A stretch of 64,000 bases of DNA from SIG575 sp045534165 (GTDB lineage: Bacteria; Bacillota; Clostridia; Oscillospirales; Acutalibacteraceae). Under the pieces are notes generated by a model. That model was not told the origin of the DNA, did no database searches, and saw nothing but the letters and a program-made list of their open reading frames with translations. Below, in pieces: positions 60,017-64,000 of this stretch. A program made the translations under genes and the position numbers. Where the stretch lies: assembly GCA_045534165.1 (NCBI GenBank), contig JAZSJD010000032.1, positions 7,866-71,865 of the forward strand. Reading direction: 5' to 3'. The stretch's first letter is position 1. Every line of letters starts with the position of its first letter.

Positions 60017-61036
60017 ATGAAAGAAATGCTTGAAAGCATTGCAAGGGAAGCCAAAGCATCTCTTGAACTTGCAACAACAAAGCAAGAACTTGAAAACATC
60101 AGAGTTAAATATTTAGGTAAAAAAGGTGAGCTTACTGCTGTGTTGAAACAGATGGGTAAACTTACTCCGGAAGAAAGACCTGTTATGGGTCAGCTTGCTA
60201 ATGAAGTGAGAGCATCTATCGAAGCACTTGTAGAAGCAACTGATGAAAAAATCAAAAAAGAAGAACTTGCAAAAAGACTCAGCGAGGAAAAACTTGACGT
60301 TACAATGCCAGGCAAAAAGTCAGCATTAGGTCACAAACATCCTCTTAATATCGTTCTTGACGAAGTTAAGGATATTTTCCTTGGAATGGGCTTTGATATT
60401 GCAACAGGGCCTGAAGTTGAGTGGGATTATTATAACTTTGAAGCACTCAATATTCCCAAAGACCATCCTGCTCGTGATACTCAGGATACATTCTATATCA
60501 CAGAAAATATGCTTCTGAGAACACAGACATCTCCTGTTCAGATTCGTGTTATGGAAAAACAGGCACCTCCCATCAGAGTTATTTCTCCCGGACGTGTTTT
60601 CCGTTCAGATGCAGTAGACGCAACACATTCACCTTTGTTCCATCAGATTGAAGGTCTCGTTGTTGATAAAGGCATCACAATGGGTGACCTTAAAGGCACT
60701 CTTGAGGCTTTTGCAAAAAGACTTTATGGTAACGATACTAAAATCCGTCTTCGTCCTCACCATTTCCCGTTCACAGAACCTTCTTGTGAAATTGACGTAA
60801 CTTGCTTCAAATGTGGTGGTAAAGGCTGTCCTATGTGTAAAGGCGAAGGCTTCATTGAAATCCTTGGTGCAGGTATGGTTCATCCCAAAGTTTTAAGTGC
60901 TTGTGGTGTTGACCCTGAAGTTTACAGTGGTTATGCATTCGGCGTAGGTCTTGAAAGACTGGTTATGTTCCGTTTTGATATTGACGATATGAGATTACTT
61001 TACGAGAACGATATGCGTTTCCTCGGTCAGTTTTAA
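60017..61036 (+). CDS. pheS: Phenylalanine-tRNA ligase, alpha subunit
   Basis: The 339-residue protein has the N-terminal coiled-coil arm (about 1-85) that binds tRNA-Phe. The class-II core follows, with GHKHPLNIV, the motif-2 region GRVFRSDAVDATHSPLFHQIEG, RLRPHHFPFTEPS and motif 3 GVGLERLVMFRFDIDDMR. It ends FLGQF, as usual. The ATG at 60017 has AAAGGAAG upstream and follows the T-box terminator by 30 bases. It charges tRNA with phenylalanine together with PheT. Confidence 0.97.
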   Translation: MKEMLESIAREAKASLELATTKQELENIRVKYLGKKGELTAVLKQMGKLTPEERPVMGQLANEVRASIEALVEATDEKIKKEELAKRLSEEKLDVTMPGKKSALGHKHPLNIVLDEVKDIFLGMGFDIATGPEVEWDYYNFEALNIPKDHPARDTQDTFYITENMLLRTQTSPVQIRVMEKQAPPIRVISPGRVFRSDAVDATHSPLFHQIEGLVVDKGITMGDLKGTLEAFAKRLYGNDTKIRLRPHHFPFTEPSCEIDVTCFKCGGKGCPMCKGEGFIEILGAGMVHPKVLSACGVDPEVYSGYAFGVGLERLVMFRFDIDDMRLLYENDMRFLGQF

Positions 61037-61054
61037 TGAAAGGAGAATTTTGCA

Positions 61055-63433
61055 ATGAATTTATCTAAAAAATGGTTAAGCGATTATGTTGAACTTGATG
61101 TGAGCGATAAACAGTTTGCCGATGATATGACTGTTTCCGGCTCAAAAGTTGAAGGATATGAAAAAGAAGGCGAAATTCTTCAGAACATCGTAGTAGGTTG
61201 TGTAGAAAGCCTTGAAAGACATCCTGATTCCGACCATCTTTGGATTTGTCAGGTTAATGTTGGCAAAGAAGAAAATATTCAGATTGTAACAGGTGCACAG
61301 AATTTAACGGCAGGGGATATCGTTCCCGTTGCTCTTGATAATTCAGTTGTTTTCGGTGGCCACAAAATCAAAAAAGGCAAACTCCGTGGTGTGGAAAGCA
61401 ACGGTATGCTTTGCTCATTAGGTGAACTCGGCCTTACAATTCACGATTTCCCCTATGCAGTTGAAGATGGTATTTTTGTTCTTGGTGATGATTGCGATAA
61501 AACTCTTGGTATGGATATCCACTATGCAATCGGTCTTAACGATGTTATCACAGAGTTTGAAATCACGTCAAACCGTTCAGACTGTCTCAGTGTAATCGGT
61601 CTTGCAAGGGAAGCAGCAGCAACATTCGGCAAAGAACTTAAAGTTAATGAGCCTCAGGTTAAAGGTGTAGGCGGAGATGTTAACGAATATCTTTCAGTTG
61701 CAATTGAAGAGGCTGAAAAATGCTATCGTTACTGTGGCGCAGTTGTTAAAAATGTAAGAATCAAACCATCTCCCAGATGGATCAGAGAACGTCTTCGTGC
61801 AAGTGGTGTAAGACCTATCAACAACATTGTTGACATCACAAACTTTGTAATGCTTGAATATGGTCAGCCTATGCACGCATTCGACTTAAGATATCTTGAT
61901 GGCGGAAAAGTTATTGTAAGAAACGCAAAAGAGGGTGAAAAAATCACAACTCTTGATGATATCGAAAGAAACCTTACACCTGAAATGCTTGTTATTGCAG
62001 ATGAAAATAAACCTGTAGCTGTAGCAGGTGTTATGGGTGGAGAATTCAGCGGTATTATGGATGATACAACAACTATCGTTTTTGAATCTGCTTGTTTCAA
62101 CGGTGTAAGTGTTCGCAGAACTTCAAAGGCTTTAGGTCTCAGAACAGAAGCTTGCACAAGATATGAAAAAGAACTCAACCCTGCAAGTTGTGAAACTTGT
62201 CTTAAGAGAGCACTTGAACTTGTTGAACTTCTTGATGCAGGTGACGTTGTAAACGGTATTGTAGATTGTTTCCCCACACCCAAGGAGGATGTTAAACTTG
62301 CATTTGAACCTGAATGGGTAAACAGCTTCATCGGCATTGATGTAAGTGCTGATGAACAGAAAAAAATGCTTGAAAAAATCGGCTTCACAGTTGAAGACGG
62401 TGTTATTACAGCACCCTATTTCAGAAACGATATTGAGCATAAAGCAGATATTTCAGAAGAAATTGCAAGATTCTATGGCTATCAGGCAATTCCCAACAGA
62501 GATTTGTCAGGTGTTGCAAATGCAAGACTTACAGAAGAACAGCAGCTTGAAAGACTTATCCGTACAACTTGTCTTGGTTGCGGTCTTACTGAAATTGAAA
62601 CATTCTCATTCATAAGCCCCAAATATTACGATAAAATCAATCTTCCTCAGGATAGCGAATTCAGAAATTCAGTTGTAATTATGAATCCTCTTGGTGAAGA
62701 TACAAGTGTTATGAGAACAAATGCAATTCCTTCAATGATGGAAGTTCTTGCAAGAAACTATAAAAACCGTAACGAGAAAGCATATCTCTATGAAATTCCC
62801 GTAGAATATACTTCACAGGGAACAGAGGAACTTCCTCTTGAAAAGCAGAAAATCTGCATCGGTATGTATGGTGATTGTGATTTCTTCACACTTAAAGGTA
62901 TTGTAGAAGAAATTCTTGCAAAAACAGGTCTTTCGGGTTATGATGTGGAAGCAGTAACAGATAATCCCACATTCCATCCCGGACGTACAGCTCGTCTTAC
63001 AATTGACGGTGAAGAATTTGCAATTTTCGGTGAAATCCATCCGGCAGTTCTTGAAAATTACGGTATCGGCGAAAAAGCTTATGTTGCAAGAATTGATATT
63101 GAAACAATTTTCAATAAAGGCAGAGAACCTAAACTTTACAAACGTCTTCCCAGATTCCCGTCAACAAGCCGTGACCTTGCTTTTGTTTGTGACAGAGATA
63201 TCCCTGTTCTTACTTTGCAGAAAGCTATTTCTTCAGCAGCAGGTAAACTTCTTGAAAGCATTGAACTCTTTGATGTTTACACAGGTTCACAGATTGAAGA
63301 AGGCAAAAAGAGCGTTGCTTACAGCCTGAAACTTCGTGCAGAAGACAGAACACTTACTGATGAAGAAGCAGACAATGTTGTCAAAAAAGCAATAAAAGCA
63401 TTGGATAAATTAGGAATTTCTCTCAGAAGCTGA
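61055..63433 (+). CDS. pheT: Phenylalanine-tRNA ligase, beta subunit
   Basis: The 792-residue protein has the full bacterial PheT layout. There is an EMAP-II/tRNA-binding domain (about 40-150, with HPDSDHLWICQVNVG and GVESNGMLCSLGELG), a B3/4 editing domain (about 210-380, with NNIVDITNFVMLEYGQPMHAFD) and a B5 domain. A catalytic-like core and the C-terminal ferredoxin-fold anticodon-binding domain (about 700-792, RFPSTSRDLAFVCDRD) complete it. It starts 18 bases after pheS with AAAGGAG upstream, so both subunits are produced from one T-box-controlled message. Confidence 0.97.
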   Translation: MNLSKKWLSDYVELDVSDKQFADDMTVSGSKVEGYEKEGEILQNIVVGCVESLERHPDSDHLWICQVNVGKEENIQIVTGAQNLTAGDIVPVALDNSVVFGGHKIKKGKLRGVESNGMLCSLGELGLTIHDFPYAVEDGIFVLGDDCDKTLGMDIHYAIGLNDVITEFEITSNRSDCLSVIGLAREAAATFGKELKVNEPQVKGVGGDVNEYLSVAIEEAEKCYRYCGAVVKNVRIKPSPRWIRERLRASGVRPINNIVDITNFVMLEYGQPMHAFDLRYLDGGKVIVRNAKEGEKITTLDDIERNLTPEMLVIADENKPVAVAGVMGGEFSGIMDDTTTIVFESACFNGVSVRRTSKALGLRTEACTRYEKELNPASCETCLKRALELVELLDAGDVVNGIVDCFPTPKEDVKLAFEPEWVNSFIGIDVSADEQKKMLEKIGFTVEDGVITAPYFRNDIEHKADISEEIARFYGYQAIPNRDLSGVANARLTEEQQLERLIRTTCLGCGLTEIETFSFISPKYYDKINLPQDSEFRNSVVIMNPLGEDTSVMRTNAIPSMMEVLARNYKNRNEKAYLYEIPVEYTSQGTEELPLEKQKICIGMYGDCDFFTLKGIVEEILAKTGLSGYDVEAVTDNPTFHPGRTARLTIDGEEFAIFGEIHPAVLENYGIGEKAYVARIDIETIFNKGREPKLYKRLPRFPSTSRDLAFVCDRDIPVLTLQKAISSAAGKLLESIELFDVYTGSQIEEGKKSVAYSLKLRAEDRTLTDEEADNVVKKAIKALDKLGISLRS

Positions 63434-63474
63434 TATTTTGGTAGTATTTTTATCAAAAAAATATAAAAAAACCA

Positions 63475-63503
63475 TTGTGTTATCGCAAAATGTAGTGTAT
63501 AAT
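63475..63503 (+). promoter_or_regulatory. Promoter of the ireB-family gene
   Basis: TTGTGT (63475-63480) and a perfect TATAAT (63498-63503) are 17 bases apart, 31 bases before the start codon. Confidence 0.65.
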
Positions 63504-63534
63504 ATAATATATTGTGATACGGAGGTGTATTACT

Positions 63535-63783
63535 ATGGATGATAAGACAATAAAATTTTCTATCAGAACTGAATGTGAGGATGAAATAAAAAAGAATTTG
63601 ACGTACGTGTATAATTCTTTGAAAGAAAAGGGATATAACCCTATCAATCAGATAGTCGGATATATTCTTTCTGAAGACCCTACTTATATCACAACCCATA
63701 ATAATGCACGTAGTGTAATTCGCAGAATTGACAGGGATGAGCTTATGCAGAAACTTGTCGAAACCTATCTTCAGGATAAATAA
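63535..63783 (+). CDS. IreB-family (DUF965) regulatory phosphoprotein
   Basis: The 82-residue protein shows the compact helical DUF965/IreB pattern: FSIRTECEDEIKKNLTYVYNSLKEKGYNPINQIVGYILSEDP, THNNARSVIRRIDRDE and a C-terminal VETYL. In Enterococcus, IreB is phosphorylated by the PASTA kinase IreK and modulates cephalosporin resistance; the family is widespread in Bacillota, often next to ruvX. ATG 63535 with GGAGGTG 7 bases before it is preferred to the upstream ATG at 63514. A small gene follows after 14 bases. Confidence 0.9.
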   Translation: MDDKTIKFSIRTECEDEIKKNLTYVYNSLKEKGYNPINQIVGYILSEDPTYITTHNNARSVIRRIDRDELMQKLVETYLQDK

Positions 63784-63797
63784 AGGAGTTGTTCCAA

Positions 63798-64000
63798 ATG
63801 GCTGACGAGAAAAAAGTTCAGGACGAATTTTTGATGTTCAGAGATAAGCCAATGGTTCGCTGCGGAAATACCATTTATTACGGTGATATGAGAGATCCTT
63901 ATGTAGTAATGCTTACAATTACTTCAACCAAACCTCTCGGCGATACAGAAGTTGCTGACAGAGTTGTTGTTCAGCTTCTTTCAACAGACCCCAATGCAAG
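63798..64000 (+). CDS. 5' part of a conserved-looking hypothetical gene, cut by the window end
   Basis: Sixty-seven codons are visible from ATG 63798, with AAAGGAG 10 bases upstream. The product begins MADEKKVQDEFLMFRDKPMV and contains CGNTIYYGDMRDPYVVMLTI, giving alternating strands of a small beta-rich protein. It resembles short uncharacterised proteins found next to ireB-family genes in Oscillospirales, but I cannot name a family. It is likely co-transcribed with the preceding gene. Confidence 0.7.
   Translation, partial: MADEKKVQDEFLMFRDKPMVRCGNTIYYGDMRDPYVVMLTITSTKPLGDTEVADRVVVQLLSTDPNA

Noticed and set aside
1..64000. Prophage, insertion sequence, integrase, tRNA or rRNA genes
   Set aside because: No transposase, integrase, phage structural gene, attachment repeat or cloverleaf sequence was recognised in the window.

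Overview
The window looks like chromosomal DNA of an AT-rich, anaerobic Gram-positive bacterium of the Clostridia, most likely a gut member of the Oscillospirales/Ruminococcus type. Supporting signs are strong GGAGG-type ribosome sites, several TTG starts, a T-box riboswitch before pheS, an IreB-family gene, TrmK, oxygen-sensitive enzymes (indolepyruvate:ferredoxin oxidoreductase, anaerobic sulfatase maturase) and Thr/Glu-rich surface-protein linkers. The genus is inference. I see no tRNA or rRNA gene, CRISPR array, insertion sequence or prophage.

Layout. (1) 1-5225: sugar-related genes. A GH89-like protein and a downstream partial gene run leftward. A ThuA-like protein and two Gfo/Idh/MocA oxidoreductases run rightward from a divergent promoter region. 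(2) 5348-36480: a 31-kb, almost entirely co-directional surface-protein locus, the most unusual part of the window. It opens with a consensus sigma-A promoter and a degenerate EAL protein. It then encodes a membrane-anchored TasA-like protein, a SipW-type substrate, a signal peptidase with an acidic tail, a membrane-tethered McrB-like AAA+ ATPase, a DUF2357-like protein whose C-terminal half is a long charged helix, and a 5,604-residue secreted beta-solenoid (GLUG-repeat) protein. A tightly coupled cluster of four SipW-type substrates and three further signal peptidases follows, and the locus ends with a membrane protein carrying 13-residue acidic repeats. I propose that it builds and exports an extracellular fibre or matrix, with the AAA+/DUF2357-like pair (normally seen in McrBC-like restriction contexts) reused for that purpose. 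(3) 36397-42633: a small coiled-coil gene, a QueG-like Fe-S protein, and a leftward operon of AlkD-like protein, polytopic sulfatase, sulfatase maturase and TrmK, then an amidohydrolase. (4) 42718-49648: a sodium:solute symporter followed by paaK-iorA-iorB-paaK-ACT, which reads as a fermentation module converting aromatic 2-oxoacids to aryl-acetates. (5) 49710-54478: a secreted LCAT-like lipase overlapping a PI-PLC-like gene, and an opposing CotH-kinase lipoprotein. (6) 54735-58757: a spermidine/putrescine ABC transporter (potABCD) with an unusual doubly anchored binding protein. (7) 58802-64000: an EamA transporter, T-box-controlled pheS-pheT, an IreB-family gene and one gene cut by the window end.

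All functions are read from sequence motifs and remembered family features; no searches were run. The only gap over 300 bases (59684-60016) holds the T-box leader.
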